A DNA stretch of 64,000 nt from Pedococcus bigeumensis. Lineage in GTDB: Bacteria > Actinomycetota > Actinomycetes > Actinomycetales > Dermatophilaceae. The notes under the pieces were generated by a model. It ran no database searches. It had not been told where the DNA came from and saw only the letters and a list, made by a program, of their open reading frames with translations. The DNA lies in contig NZ_RCZM01000001.1 of assembly GCF_006438965.1 (NCBI RefSeq), positions 683,097 to 747,096 of the forward strand. The letters run 5' to 3'. The translations under genes were made by a program, and so were the position numbers. Shown piece by piece: positions 34,494-43,653 of the stretch. The first letter of the stretch is position 1; each line of letters opens with the position of its first letter.

Positions 34494-35284
34494 GCCACAC
34501 CGAGCCCGGTTCCCCGTCCCCGACGCCGTCAGGACTCAGTGCCGCTGCGTTCGCGTCGATGGCGGCGCGCGCCGTCACCCAGGTGGCGGCCGCGCAGACC
34601 GACGCGGTCGCCCGGGCCGCGCGCCTGATGGCCGACTCGGTCGAGGGCGGTGGTGTGCTGCAGGCTTTCGGCACCGGCCACTCGGAGGCCTTCGCCATGG
34701 AGATCGCAGGGCGGGCTGGTGGGCTGATCCCGACGAACCGGTTGGCGCTGCGCGACGCAGTCGCAGCGGCCGGGGTGGACACCGACCCGGAGGCTGCCGG
34801 ACTGCTGGAGCGCGACGCGTCGCTGGCGCAGCACATCTACGACCTGGCCCTGGGCGCCGAGCCCCAGGACGTCTTCCTCATCGCGTCGAACTCTGGGGGC
34901 AACGGCAGCATCGTCGAGCTGGCGCGCCTCGTGCGGGAGCGTGGGCACAAGCTGGTGGCGGTCACCTCGATGGACCACACGACCCGGATCACGTCTCGAC
35001 ACCCGAGTGGGCTGCGACTCTTCGAGGTTGCCGACGTCGTGCTCGACAACGGAGCCCCCTACGGGGACGCGGTCCTCCCGCTGCCCGGTGGGGGAGCTGC
35101 TTGCGGCATCTCGTCGATCACTGCGGCGCTGCTCGCACAGATGATGGTCGCCGACACCCTGGCCCTGCTCCTCGAGCGCGGGATCACGCCGCCGGTGTAC
35201 CTGTCGGCCAACATCCCTGGCGGCGACGAGCACAACGACGAGCTCGAGGCCCGTTACGCCGGCCGGCTCCGTCGCCTGCTGTGA
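34490..35284 (+). CDS. SIS-domain sugar-phosphate-binding protein
   Basis: The 264-residue protein has a sugar-isomerase (SIS) fold: LQAFGTGHSEAFAMEIAGRA for the first phosphate site, DVFLIASNSGGNGSIVELAR for the second with its Ser cluster, and KLVAVTSMDHTTRI. The family includes MurNAc-6-phosphate etherase and phosphosugar isomerases; this one lacks a clear etherase signature and resembles the UPF0309 group. It follows GAGAGGA and overlaps the acyltransferase gene by four bases. The next gene is an amino-sugar-type kinase, so the pair probably handles a phosphorylated amino sugar, perhaps from wall turnover (inference). Confidence 0.78.
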   Translation: MSHTEPGSPSPTPSGLSAAAFASMAARAVTQVAAAQTDAVARAARLMADSVEGGGVLQAFGTGHSEAFAMEIAGRAGGLIPTNRLALRDAVAAAGVDTDPEAAGLLERDASLAQHIYDLALGAEPQDVFLIASNSGGNGSIVELARLVRERGHKLVAVTSMDHTTRITSRHPSGLRLFEVADVVLDNGAPYGDAVLPLPGGGAACGISSITAALLAQMMVADTLALLLERGITPPVYLSANIPGGDEHNDELEARYAGRLRRLL

Positions 35285-35318
35285 CAACGGCAGCTGCCAC
35301 TGCGGCGGAGGCCGGCCG

Positions 35319-36260
35319 GTGAACCTCGTCATCGGCCTCGACGTGGGGGGAACGAGCAGTCGGGCACTGGTCGCCGACCTCGCCGGGCGACGCGTCGGCG
35401 TCGGCATGGGTGGTGGCGGCAACCCGTTGTCGCGCGGTGTCGAGCCGGCCGTGCGGGCCATCCGTTCGGCCCTCGAGCAGGCCCTCGTCGGTGTCGACCC
35501 TAACGCGGTGGCCGGCAACGTCATCGGTGCCGCGGGCTTCGGTTCACGATCGCCGGCCCACGGCGCACTCGGCGAGATGTGGAGTGATCTGGGGCTGCCC
35601 GGCTCTCCGGTGATCGGAGGCGACGCCGAGGTGGCGTTCGCGTCCGGGACGGCAGACCTCGACGGCTCGGTCCTCATCAGCGGCACGGGGGCCGTCGCGT
35701 CGCACTTCGTCGACGGCATGGAGGTGGGCGTTGCGGACGGGCTCGGGTGGCTGCTCGGCGACCACGGCTCAGGGTTCTGGATCGGGCGCGAGGCGGTGCG
35801 GCACTGCCTCGGGCTCGCGTACGCCCCGGACGGGGTCCTCGCGCCGGCCGTGGCCCAGGCGCTCCTCGGACGCCCTGACGCGACCCGGTCCGACCTCATC
35901 GCAGCGACGTACTCCGCGGCGCCCGTGCGCGTCTCGGAGCTGGCGCGGGCGGTGGTCACCGCCCAGGAGGCGGGATCCGTGGCCGCTGCGTCGATCCTCA
36001 CGGCAGCAGCCGACAAGCTGGTGGAGACGCTGGCGCTCGTCAGGGCGCCGGGCGCGCAGACCGTCGTCGTGCTCGCGGGTGGGATGCTCCAGACGGCCCA
36101 CCTGCGCGCGGGGGTGCGGGGGCGGGTCGCCGCCCGGTGGCCCGGCTCGGTCATCGCCCGGTCCGGTTCAGGTGCGGCCGGTGCGGCGTGGCTCGCCCTC
36201 CGTCGCCTGGGTGTCGACCTCCCCCTGTCGCAGCACGCGACCCTCACCGCTGCCCCCTGA
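35319..36260 (+). CDS. BadF/BadG/BcrA/BcrD-type ATPase, probable N-acetylglucosamine kinase
   Basis: The 313-residue protein has the actin-like ATPase fold. Phosphate 1 is IGLDVGGTSSRALVADL, phosphate 2 is VLISGTGAVASHF, and the adenosine motif is VVVLAGGMLQTAHL. DGLGWLLGDHGSGFWIGREA is the hallmark of the GlcNAc-kinase branch. The GTG start is eight bases after GGAGG and 34 bases after the SIS gene. It would phosphorylate an amino sugar that the SIS protein then converts. The exact sugar is not determined by sequence. Confidence 0.83.
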   Translation: MNLVIGLDVGGTSSRALVADLAGRRVGVGMGGGGNPLSRGVEPAVRAIRSALEQALVGVDPNAVAGNVIGAAGFGSRSPAHGALGEMWSDLGLPGSPVIGGDAEVAFASGTADLDGSVLISGTGAVASHFVDGMEVGVADGLGWLLGDHGSGFWIGREAVRHCLGLAYAPDGVLAPAVAQALLGRPDATRSDLIAATYSAAPVRVSELARAVVTAQEAGSVAAASILTAAADKLVETLALVRAPGAQTVVVLAGGMLQTAHLRAGVRGRVAARWPGSVIARSGSGAAGAAWLALRRLGVDLPLSQHATLTAAP

Positions 36261-36286
36261 CGCCGGCCTCCCGTCGGTGCTGCGGG

Positions 36287-36637
36287 CTACTTCTTCGGCT
36301 TCTTCACCTTGGGCGGCAGGGTCGCGATGTGGTCGCGTGCCCGGTCCGTCCAGGCGGACACCTCTTCGTCGGGGAGCTCGGACGGGAGCGAGAGCCAGCC
36401 GTTCATCGGCCGTTCCGCGGGTCCGAAGGGACCTGCCCCGGGCAGCTCGCGGAGCTCGGCCAGGCCGTCTGCGTCGAGCTTGACCCCGATGTCCTCGGCA
36501 AACAGCCCGGCGAACATGTTGCCCTTGACGAAGGCGCCCACGCTGCCGAACATCGGCTTGATCTCGACGCCCGGCGCCTCGCTGATGAGGCTGCGGAAGC
36601 GCGCCTTGGCCTGGTCCGTGTGCTTCGGCATCTGCAT
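36287..36637 (-). CDS. TfoX N-terminal-domain protein
   Basis: The 116-residue protein MQMPKHTDQAKARFRSLISE contains EIKPMFGSVGAFVKGNMFAG and IGVKLDADGLAELRELPGAG, the TfoX/Sxy N-terminal domain. In proteobacteria Sxy helps competence; in actinobacteria single-domain proteins like this have no known role. The tail PPKVKKPKK is basic. A longer GTG start at 36685 is possible, but the family begins near 36637. It is convergent to the kinase gene and divergent from the methyltransferase. Confidence 0.78.
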   Translation of the reverse strand: MQMPKHTDQAKARFRSLISEAPGVEIKPMFGSVGAFVKGNMFAGLFAEDIGVKLDADGLAELRELPGAGPFGPAERPMNGWLSLPSELPDEEVSAWTDRARDHIATLPPKVKKPKK

Positions 36638-36698
36638 GTCCACATCCAACCACCGAGCCGTCACGTGCGGACCTGCCGCGATCACCCATGACGTTGTT

Positions 36699-36704
36699 AG
36701 GCTC
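36699..36704 (+). promoter_or_regulatory. -10 element of the methyltransferase gene
   Basis: TAGGCT starts near 36699, about 29 bases before the ATG. Unlike the leaderless genes, this one has a short leader with CCGGAGGA at 36721-36728. Confidence 0.4.
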
Positions 36705-36732
36705 CCGGCATCACCAGCACCCGGAGGACTTC

Positions 36733-37686
36733 ATGACCTTGCGAGGAACGGCGCGACGGACCCTTGAACCGGTTCTCGGCGTTGAGCGCACCAAGCGGCT
36801 GAGGCGGGCCGAGCGCACCTGGCGCCGCAAGGCGGCCAAGGCGATCTCGCCCGACGCCCCGCAACGGCCGGGCTCGGTCCAGCAGGGCCAGAAGCCCGAG
36901 AAGTTCCAGCCGTCTGACCCGTTCGCCGCCTTCCCGAAGCCGTCGTCCACCCTGCACGAGATGCTCGGCCGGCTCCATAAGCGGATCCAGCCGGAGACCT
37001 ATCTCGAGGTCGGCGTGCGATGGGGCGACAGCCTGACGCTGGCCCGGTGCACCTCGGTCGGGATCGACCCGGACTTCAAGGTCACCCAGGAGCTGCACGG
37101 CCCGATGCACCTCGAACGCACCACGAGCGACGAGTTCTTCGCCCGGGACAACCCCCTCGCCGTGTTCGACGGCCGACCGGTCGACCTCGCGTTCATCGAC
37201 GGGATGCACCTCGCCGAGTTCGCCCTGCGCGACTTCATCAACATCGAGCGGCACATGGCTCCGGGTGGCGTCGTGGTCTTCGACGACATGCTGCCGCGCA
37301 ACCCGCTGGAGGCGGCCCGGGACCGCAAGACGGTGGCCTGGGCAGGCGACGTCTACAAGGTCGTGACCGTCCTGCGTGAGCACCGGCCCGACCTGGTGGT
37401 GCTGCCGCTCAACACGAGCCCGACGGGCACCCTGGTCGTCCTCGGCCTCGACCCGACCTCGACGGCCCTGGACGAGCGCTTCGACCAGCTCGTGCCGTTC
37501 CTGGAGGCCCTCGACCCACAGGACGTTCCCGAGGACCTGCTGGGCCGCAGCACAGCCCTGGAACCGGGTGTGCTGCTCGACACCGTCGACTGGGACACCC
37601 TCCGTGCACTGCGCCACCGCCCGGTCGGTGACAGCGAGCTGCGCGCCTTCGTGGACCGGCTCCGCGAGCTGCCCACGCTCGGCTGA
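36733..37686 (+). CDS. Class I SAM-dependent methyltransferase-like protein
   Basis: The 317-residue protein has a basic N-terminal region (1-60, rich in Arg/Lys) and then a Rossmann-like core: YLEVGVRWGDSLTLARCTSV in the place of the SAM loop, VDLAFIDGMHLAEFALRDFI, and HMAPGGVVVFDDMLPRNPLE. The D-G-x-H and DD positions are shared with methyltransferase family 24. The SAM loop EVGVRWGDS lacks the usual GxGxG, so function should be treated as probable. Ribosome binding site CCGGAGGA is four bases before the ATG. The gene stands alone. Confidence 0.72.
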   Translation: MTLRGTARRTLEPVLGVERTKRLRRAERTWRRKAAKAISPDAPQRPGSVQQGQKPEKFQPSDPFAAFPKPSSTLHEMLGRLHKRIQPETYLEVGVRWGDSLTLARCTSVGIDPDFKVTQELHGPMHLERTTSDEFFARDNPLAVFDGRPVDLAFIDGMHLAEFALRDFINIERHMAPGGVVVFDDMLPRNPLEAARDRKTVAWAGDVYKVVTVLREHRPDLVVLPLNTSPTGTLVVLGLDPTSTALDERFDQLVPFLEALDPQDVPEDLLGRSTALEPGVLLDTVDWDTLRALRHRPVGDSELRAFVDRLRELPTLG

Positions 37687-37785
37687 GCCCTGTGCGCAGC
37701 GCAGCCCGCCCTGCGTGGTCGGGCTGCGTGTGGGCCGCGTGTCGGGCTGGCCGTCCCGGATTAGGGCGCGGCAGCACGCCGCTGG

Positions 37786-37791
37786 TAACCT
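37786..37791 (+). promoter_or_regulatory. Probable -10 element of rpsO
   Basis: TAACCT at 37786-37791 gives an 89-base leader to rpsO. In many bacteria this leader binds S15; a GGAGC region lies ahead of the ATG. No specific S15-site structure could be assigned by eye. Confidence 0.4.
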
Positions 37792-37886
37792 GTGACTCGC
37801 CGTAGACCGGCCGCGGATCCAGAGAGCCCAGGTGAACCAGCCCTGGCGCACCGCGCAACGATCACACGAAGGAGCAGTGCCGACCC

Positions 37887-38156
37887 ATGCCGTTGAGCCT
37901 TGACGTCAAGAAGAAGATCATGTCCGAGTACGCCACGCACGAGGGCGACACCGGTTCCCCGGAGGTCCAGGTCGCGATGCTGACGCAGCGCATCCTCGAC
38001 CTCACCGAGCACTCGCGCCAGCACAAGCACGACCACCACAGCCGCCGCGGCCTGCTCCTCCTGGTCGGCCAGCGCCGCCGGCTCCTGCGCTACCTCGAGA
38101 GCGTCGACGTCGAGCGTTACCGCTCGCTGATCAAGCGCCTCGGTCTGCGCCGCTAA
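37887..38156 (+). CDS. rpsO: 30S ribosomal protein S15
   Basis: The 89-residue protein is full length and begins [20 protein letters not shown] with [40 protein letters not shown] and [21 protein letters not shown]15 binds 16S rRNA helices 20-22 early in small-subunit assembly. It precedes pnp, the universal order. A stable hairpin between the two genes may be a processing site. Confidence 0.98.
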   Translation: MPLSLDVKKKIMSEYATHEGDTGSPEVQVAMLTQRILDLTEHSRQHKHDHHSRRGLLLLVGQRRRLLRYLESVDVERYRSLIKRLGLRR

Positions 38157-38165
38157 GCATTCGAC

Positions 38166-38194
38166 AGGGACGGTCCTCCATGAGGGCCGTCCCT
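38166..38194 (+). terminator. rpsO-pnp intergenic hairpin
   Basis: AGGGACGG (38166-38173) pairs with CCGTCCCT (38187-38194), and inside CCTC pairs with GAGG around CAT. No U-run follows. In E. coli and Streptomyces the hairpin at this place is cut by RNase III and pnp is self-regulated through it, so attenuation or processing is more likely than full termination. Confidence 0.65.
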
Positions 38195-38305
38195 CTCGCA
38201 TGGGGCCGGCACTTGACGCCGCCCAGCACGACAGCTGAACCAGTTCGACAGAAACCAGTGCACAACGACGATGCACCGGGACTACAGATAAAGAAGGAGG
38301 GCCCA

Positions 38306-40699
38306 ATGGAGGGTCCAGAGATCCACTTCGCCGAAGCGACCATCGACAATGGTTCGTTCGGCACCCGCACGGTCCGGTTCGAGACCGGACGCCTGGCCAA
38401 GCAGGCCGGTGGCGCAGTTGCCGCCTACCTGGATGAGGACACGATGCTCCTCTCCACCACCACCGCCGGGAAGCACCCGCGCGAGGGTTTTGACTTCTTC
38501 CCCCTGACGGTCGACGTCGAGGAGCGGATGTATGCCGCGGGCAAGATCCCCGGCTCGTTCTTCCGCCGCGAGGGCCGCCCGTCCACCGACGCGATCCTCA
38601 CCTGCCGCCTGATCGACCGCCCGCTGCGCCCGACCTTCAAGAAGGGTCTGCGCAACGAGGTCCAGGTCGTCATCACGGTGCTCGCGCTCAACCCCGACCA
38701 CCAGTACGACGTGCTCGCCATCAACGCGGCCAGCGCCTCGACCCAGATCTCGGGTCTGCCCTTCTCCGGTCCGATCGGTGGCGTCCGCGTCTCCCTGATC
38801 GACGGCCAGTGGGTCGCCTTCCCGAACTTCTCCGACATCGAGCGCTCGACCTTCGACATGGTCGTCGCCGGCCGCATCGCGGGTGACGACGTCGCGATCA
38901 TGATGGTCGAGGCCGAGTCCACCGAGTCGACCTGGAACCTCGTCAAGAACGAGGGCAAGCAGGCCCCGACCGAAGAGGTCGTCGCCGAGGGCCTCGAGGC
39001 CTCCAAGAAGTTCATCAAGCTCCTCTGCGAGGCGCAGGCCGACCTGGCCAGCAAGGCTGCCAAGCCGGTCCAGGAGTTCCCGGTCTTCCTCGACTACGAG
39101 GACGACGCGTTCGCCGCCGTCGAGTCGGCCACGTCGGCCGACCTGGCCGACGCGCTCACCATCGCGGACAAGCAGGACCGCGAGGGCCGCATCGACGAGC
39201 TGAAGGACTCCATGAAGGAGAAGCTCGCCGGTGAGTTCGAGGGCCGCGAGAAGGAGCTGTCCGCGGCATACCGCTCCGTGCAGAAGAAGCTGATCCGTCA
39301 GCGCATCCTGCGCGACAAGGTCCGCATCGACGGCCGTGGCCTCGCCGACATCCGCGCCCTGGGCGCCGAGGTCGAGGTCCTGCCGCGCGTGCACGGCTCG
39401 GCCATCTTCGAGCGCGGCGAGACCCAGATCATGGGTGTCACCACGCTGAACATGCTCCGCATGGAGCAGCAGCTCGACACGTTGTCGCCGGTGACGCGCA
39501 AGCGCTACATGCACAACTACAACTTCCCGCCCTACTCCACCGGTGAGACCGGTCGGGTGGGTTCGCCCAAGCGTCGCGAGATCGGTCACGGAGCGCTCGC
39601 CGAGCGTGCCCTGATGCCGGTGCTGCCGACCCGCGAGGAGTTCCCCTACGCGATCCGCCAGGTGTCCGAGGCTCTCGGCTCCAACGGTTCGACGTCGATG
39701 GGCTCGGTCTGCGCATCCACCCTGTCGCTGCTCAACGCCGGTGTGCCGCTGCGCGCCCCGGTCGCCGGCATCGCGATGGGCCTCATCTCCGAGGAGGTCG
39801 ACGGCCAGACGCAGTACGCCGCGCTGACCGACATCCTCGGTGCCGAGGACGCGTTCGGTGACATGGACTTCAAGGTCGCCGGTACCCGCGAGTTCGTCAC
39901 GGCCATCCAGCTCGACACCAAGCTCGACGGCATCCCCGCCTCGGTGCTCGGTAGCGCGCTGACCCAGGCCCGCGACGCGCGCCTGCACATCCTGGACGTC
40001 ATGACCGAGGCGATCGACGCACCTGACGAGATGAGCCCCTTCGCTCCTCGCGTCATCTCGGTGCAGGTCCCGATCGACAAGATCGGCGAGGTCATCGGGC
40101 CGAAGGGCAAGATGATCAACCAGATCCAGGACGAGACCGGCGCCCAGATCTCGATCGAGGACGACGGCACGATCTACATCGGTGCGACCGACGGCCCCTC
40201 GGCCGAGGCCGCCCGTGCGCAGATCAACGCCATCGCGAACCCGCAGATGCCGGAGATCGGCGAGCGCTTCCTGGGCACCGTGGTCAAGACCACGACGTTC
40301 GGTGCGTTCATCTCCCTCCTGCCGGGCAAGGACGGCCTGCTGCACATCTCCGAGGTGCGCAAGCTCGTCGGTGGCAAGCGCATCGAGGCTGTCGAGGACG
40401 TCCTGGCCGTGGGCCAGAAGGTCCAGGTCGAGCTCAAGGAGATCGACCCGCGCGGCAAGCTGTCCCTCGCTGCGGTGCTCGCGGAGGGTGAGGGCGACGA
40501 CGCCCCCGCCACCGAGGGTGACGCGCCGGAGGCCAGCACGGCGGACGTCAACGGCACCGAGGGCGACGCCCCCGAGGCCAGCGAGTCCACCGACGACCGC
40601 GGCGAGCGTCGCGAGGGTGGCCGCGGCCGTCAGCGCAACCGCCGCCGTGGCAGCGGTGACCGTGCGGACGGCGGTTCCTCGGAGAACACCGAGGGCTGA
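38306..40699 (+). CDS. pnp: Polyribonucleotide nucleotidyltransferase (PNPase)
   Basis: The 797-residue trimeric enzyme degrades RNA 3' to 5' with phosphate and can add tails. Two RNase PH domains (about 15-240 and 350-570), a helical domain between, then KH ([20 protein letters not shown]) and S1 ([20 protein letters not shown]) domains are present. The second PH domain has the catalytic block around [23 protein letters not shown] is five bases after AAGGAGG. The C-terminal tail is acidic and then RG-rich ([17 protein letters not shown]), likely for RNA or partner binding. A strong terminator follows the gene. Confidence 0.98.
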   Translation: MEGPEIHFAEATIDNGSFGTRTVRFETGRLAKQAGGAVAAYLDEDTMLLSTTTAGKHPREGFDFFPLTVDVEERMYAAGKIPGSFFRREGRPSTDAILTCRLIDRPLRPTFKKGLRNEVQVVITVLALNPDHQYDVLAINAASASTQISGLPFSGPIGGVRVSLIDGQWVAFPNFSDIERSTFDMVVAGRIAGDDVAIMMVEAESTESTWNLVKNEGKQAPTEEVVAEGLEASKKFIKLLCEAQADLASKAAKPVQEFPVFLDYEDDAFAAVESATSADLADALTIADKQDREGRIDELKDSMKEKLAGEFEGREKELSAAYRSVQKKLIRQRILRDKVRIDGRGLADIRALGAEVEVLPRVHGSAIFERGETQIMGVTTLNMLRMEQQLDTLSPVTRKRYMHNYNFPPYSTGETGRVGSPKRREIGHGALAERALMPVLPTREEFPYAIRQVSEALGSNGSTSMGSVCASTLSLLNAGVPLRAPVAGIAMGLISEEVDGQTQYAALTDILGAEDAFGDMDFKVAGTREFVTAIQLDTKLDGIPASVLGSALTQARDARLHILDVMTEAIDAPDEMSPFAPRVISVQVPIDKIGEVIGPKGKMINQIQDETGAQISIEDDGTIYIGATDGPSAEAARAQINAIANPQMPEIGERFLGTVVKTTTFGAFISLLPGKDGLLHISEVRKLVGGKRIEAVEDVLAVGQKVQVELKEIDPRGKLSLAAVLAEGEGDDAPATEGDAPEASTADVNGTEGDAPEASESTDDRGERREGGRGRQRNRRRGSGDRADGGSSENTEG

Positions 40700-40717
40700 G
40701 CTCCACACACCAGCAAG

Positions 40718-40760
40718 GCCAGCGGGCCGGCATACCTCTTGGGTATGCCGGCCCGCTGGC
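40718..40760 (+). terminator. Strong terminator after pnp, built on the GTATGCC repeat
   Basis: A perfect 19-bp stem: GCCAGCGGGCCGGCATACC (40718-40736) pairs with GGTATGCCGGCCCGCTGGC (40742-40760) around TCTTG, and TTTGGG follows. The arms contain both orientations of the dispersed GTATGCC heptamer. Confidence 0.85.
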
Positions 40761-40801
40761 TTTGGGTCCCTCCCACCCCTGGACCGGGGGAGCGCCGCTC
40801 C

Positions 40802-40807
40802 TAGAAT
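40802..40807 (+). promoter_or_regulatory. -10 element of the ferredoxin reductase gene
   Basis: TAGAAT at 40802-40807 gives a leader of about 36 bases to the ATG at 40850. AGAGGATGAGG before the start supplies the ribosome binding site. Confidence 0.45.
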
Positions 40808-40849
40808 TCCCTCAACGCTCCTTCACCGACCTGGACCAGAGGATGAGGC

Positions 40850-42070
40850 ATGACTGACGACCGGACGTTCGTGGTGATCGGTGGCGGCCTGGCAGGCGCC
40901 AAGACCGTGGAGGCGCTGCGCGAGCGCGGCTTCGAGGGGCGCCTCGTCCTCTTCGCCGCCGAAGCGCACCTGCCCTACGAGCGACCGCCACTGTCCAAGG
41001 ACTACCTCAAGACCGGCGAGAAGCTCGAGGACGTCTTCGTCCACGACCAGGACTGGTATGCCGCGCACGACGTCGAGGTGCGCACCGGCACCAGCGTCGC
41101 CGCAATCGACCGCGACGCCAAGCAGGTGCTGACCGACTCCGGCGAGCGGACGGCCTACGACCGGCTGGTGCTGGCGACCGGGAGCTCGCCGCGGCGGCTG
41201 GGCATCCCCGGGGCCGACCTCGAGGGTGTCTTCTCGCTGCGCACCATCGAGGACAGCCAGGCCATCCGGGCGGTCCTGGTCCCGGGAGGGCGGGTCGTCT
41301 TCGTCGGCGGCGGCTGGATCGGGCTCGAGGTGGCCTCCGCGGCCCGTGAGGCCGGCGCCGAGGTCACTGTGCTGGAGTCGCTGGAGCTGCCGCTCGTGCG
41401 GGTGCTCGGCCCTCAGGTCGCCCAGGTGTTCGCGGACCTGCACCGCGATCACGGCGTCGACCTGCGCACCGGCGTGACCGTCGATGCGCTGGAGGGCGAC
41501 ACCTCTGTCACCGGCGTGCGGCTGGGCGACGGCTCGGTCGTGCCCGCGGACGCTGTGGTCGTGGGGATCGGGGCCGCGCCCAACGTCGAGCTCGCGAAGG
41601 AAGCCGGACTGGACGTCGACAACGGCATCACCGCCGACGCGGTGGGCCGCACCAGCGACCCGGACGTCTTCGCGGTGGGCGACGTGGCCAACGTCGAGCA
41701 CCCGTTCCTCGGACAGCGGATCCGCGTCGAGCACTGGGCCAACGCCCTGAACCAGCCCCAGCTGGTCGCCGCCGCGATGCTCGACCAGGAGGGGCCGGAA
41801 CCCGAGCTGCCCTACTTCTTCACTGACCAGTACGACCTCGGCATGGAGTACCACGGCCTCGGCAACCCCGATGACGAGGTCGTCGTCCGCGGCGATCTGG
41901 CGGCCCGGGAGTTCGTCGCCTTCTGGCTCCGGGACGGCCGCGTCACCGCCGGGATGAACGTCAACGTCTGGGATGTCGGCGACGCGATCAAGGCCCTGAT
42001 CCGCTCCTCGAGTGCGGTCGACACGGGCACGCTGGGCGATCCCGGCGTGCCGCTCGAAACGTTGACCTGA
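40850..42070 (+). CDS. FAD-dependent ferredoxin reductase-type oxidoreductase
   Basis: The 406-residue flavoprotein of the pyridine-nucleotide-disulfide class has FAD site VVIGGGLAGAKTVEALRERG (8-27), PYERPPLSKDYL, NAD site VVFVGGGWIGLEVASAAREA and second FAD block DVFAVGDVANVEHPF. There is no redox CxxxxC, so it matches the rubredoxin/ferredoxin reductase (BphA4-like) branch that feeds electrons from NAD(P)H to ferredoxin or a P450. No ferredoxin or P450 gene is near, so its partner is elsewhere. It sits where a peptidase M16 gene often lies between pnp and dapB in actinobacteria. Confidence 0.87.
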   Translation: MTDDRTFVVIGGGLAGAKTVEALRERGFEGRLVLFAAEAHLPYERPPLSKDYLKTGEKLEDVFVHDQDWYAAHDVEVRTGTSVAAIDRDAKQVLTDSGERTAYDRLVLATGSSPRRLGIPGADLEGVFSLRTIEDSQAIRAVLVPGGRVVFVGGGWIGLEVASAAREAGAEVTVLESLELPLVRVLGPQVAQVFADLHRDHGVDLRTGVTVDALEGDTSVTGVRLGDGSVVPADAVVVGIGAAPNVELAKEAGLDVDNGITADAVGRTSDPDVFAVGDVANVEHPFLGQRIRVEHWANALNQPQLVAAAMLDQEGPEPELPYFFTDQYDLGMEYHGLGNPDDEVVVRGDLAAREFVAFWLRDGRVTAGMNVNVWDVGDAIKALIRSSSAVDTGTLGDPGVPLETLT

Positions 42071-42142
42071 CCTCTTCCCCAACAGCCCCGTCCCGCTGCA
42101 CCGACCATCACCGGGTGGTCCTGTCGTGAGGCGGGCTGTCGT

Positions 42143-42154
42143 TAGGCTGGCCCC
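42143..42154 (+). promoter_or_regulatory. Leaderless -10 element of dapB
   Basis: TAGGCT at 42143-42148 is six bases before the GTG at 42155. Confidence 0.5.
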
Positions 42155-42904
42155 GTGAGCAACATCAAGGTGGCCGTGATCGGCGCAGCAGGACGCATGG
42201 GCGGGCAGGTGTGCCGGGTGGTGACCGACGCGCCCGACCTCGAGCTGGTCGGGAGATACGACCAGGGCGACGACCTCGGCGACCTGGGGGGAGCGACGGC
42301 GGTCGTGGAGTTCTCGGTCCCGAGCGCGTCACCGGCCAACGTGGCGCACTGCGTCGAACGTGGTGTGCACGTCGTCGTGGGGACCACCGGCTGGGCTGAG
42401 ACCACGCTGGCGACCCTGCGTGACCAGCTCGAGCAGCAGCCGTCCGTGGGCGTCCTCATCGCGCCGAACTTCGCGATCGGCGCCATCCTGATGATGCGGT
42501 TCGCGCAGCAGGCGGCGCGGTTCTACGAGTCGGTCGAGGTCATCGAGCTGCACCACCCCAACAAGGTGGACGCCCCCTCGGGCACCGCAGCCCGGACCGC
42601 CAGCCTCATCGCCGCGGCCCGCGCCGATGCCGGCCTCGGTGACGTCCCCGACGCCACCACCCAGGACCCGGACGGTGCCCGCGGGGCTCGCGTCGACGGC
42701 ATACCGGTCCACTCGATCCGGTTGCGCGGGCTGGTCGCCCACCAGGAGGTCCTGCTCGGTGGCGAGGGCGAGATGCTCACGCTGCGGCACGACTCCTTCG
42801 ACCGGACGTCGTTCATGCCTGGTGTCCTCGCGGGAGTCCGAGGGGTGGCCGCCCACCCCGGGCTGACCGTCGGGCTCGAGCACTACCTCGGCCTGGACGC
42901 CTGA
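42155..42904 (+). CDS. dapB: 4-hydroxy-tetrahydrodipicolinate reductase
   Basis: The 249-residue cytoplasmic enzyme reduces the DapA product in lysine and meso-diaminopimelate synthesis. VAVIGAAGRMGGQV binds NAD(P)H; GTTGW and IAPNFAIGAI follow; the active-site block is ELHHPNKVDAPSGTA with the catalytic His pair and Lys. The C-terminal half has SIRLRGLVAHQEVLLGGEGE. Length is typical. It is leaderless and is followed without a gap by a small membrane protein gene. DapA is encoded 4.1 kb downstream. Confidence 0.96.
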   Translation: MSNIKVAVIGAAGRMGGQVCRVVTDAPDLELVGRYDQGDDLGDLGGATAVVEFSVPSASPANVAHCVERGVHVVVGTTGWAETTLATLRDQLEQQPSVGVLIAPNFAIGAILMMRFAQQAARFYESVEVIELHHPNKVDAPSGTAARTASLIAAARADAGLGDVPDATTQDPDGARGARVDGIPVHSIRLRGLVAHQEVLLGGEGEMLTLRHDSFDRTSFMPGVLAGVRGVAAHPGLTVGLEHYLGLDA

Positions 42905-43252
42905 GTGCGCGAGAAGGTCACCGCACTGATCCTGCTCGTGGTGCTGGGGTTCTACTCGGCGACGATCGGCTGGCGCGGGGTCGAGCTGATCCGCGACGGG
43001 CGCCTGGTGCCAGTGCTGTTCGGTGTCGCCGTGATCCTCATCCCGGTGGTCGCGCTGCTGGCTATGGTGTCGCTCGTGCGGCTCGCCCGGGACGGCTCGC
43101 GGATGATGGCCCAGGCGCGGGAGTCCGGGGCGCTCGGGCCGTGGGCCGACGAGCTCGAGCAGGCCGAGACCTGCCGAGTCGCCAAGGACCGCAAGGGCGA
43201 GCAGGCGCACTACCGCGCCGCGGTCCGGGCCTGGCGCACCTCGCGTCCGTAG
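42905..43252 (+). CDS. Small membrane protein with cytoplasmic charged tail, 115 residues
   Basis: I do not recognise a named family. Two hydrophobic segments (VTALILLVVLGFYSATIGW and LVPVLFGVAVILIPVVALLAMV) are followed by a charged helix, KDRKGEQAHYRAAVRAW, likely cytoplasmic. The GTG start directly follows the dapB stop, with no spacer, so it is translated by re-initiation. Such proteins after dapB are common among close relatives. No function can be assigned. Confidence 0.65.
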   Translation: MREKVTALILLVVLGFYSATIGWRGVELIRDGRLVPVLFGVAVILIPVVALLAMVSLVRLARDGSRMMAQARESGALGPWADELEQAETCRVAKDRKGEQAHYRAAVRAWRTSRP

Positions 43253-43263
43253 GGCCTGCGGCA

Positions 43264-43275
43264 TAGCGTGGGCGC
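43264..43275 (+). promoter_or_regulatory. Leaderless -10 element of the VOC gene
   Basis: TAGCGT at 43264-43269 is six bases before the ATG at 43276. Confidence 0.4.
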
Positions 43276-43644
43276 ATGCATCGTTCGCGCATCGGCATCG
43301 TCCTCATCGACCACCCCAGCGACCACCATGACGACGCCCTGGCGTTCTGGGCGGGGGTCCAGGGTGTGCGCCCCGTGGTCGACGGGCCGTACGCAGGCGT
43401 CGGCGAGGTCGGGTCGCTCAACCTGGAGGTCCAGCGGCTCGAGGATGGACCCCCACGCGTCCACCTCGACATCGAGACCGACGACATCCGCGCCGAGGTT
43501 GCGCGGCTGACGGCGCTCGGTGCGACCGTCGTCGACGACCGCGACCGCTACGTCATCATGGCCGACCCGGGCGGGGTGGTCTTCTGCGTCGTCGGGATCC
43601 AGACGGGTGACCGGTTCCTCGAGGACGCGCAGGAGTGGCCCTGA
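43276..43644 (+). CDS. VOC-superfamily (glyoxalase-like) protein
   Basis: The 122-residue protein has two beta-alpha-beta-beta-beta repeats of the vicinal oxygen chelate fold: IGIVLIDHPSDHHDDALAFW as the first strand and helix, HLDIETDDIRAEVARLTALG as the second, and DRYVIMADPGGVVFCVVG as the end. HLDIETDD and MADPGG are typical positions of this group. It may bind a metal or a small ligand; the reaction is unknown. It is convergent with azlD and ends nine bases from it. Confidence 0.75.
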   Translation: MHRSRIGIVLIDHPSDHHDDALAFWAGVQGVRPVVDGPYAGVGEVGSLNLEVQRLEDGPPRVHLDIETDDIRAEVARLTALGATVVDDRDRYVIMADPGGVVFCVVGIQTGDRFLEDAQEWP

Positions 43645-43653
43645 CCGGTGGGG

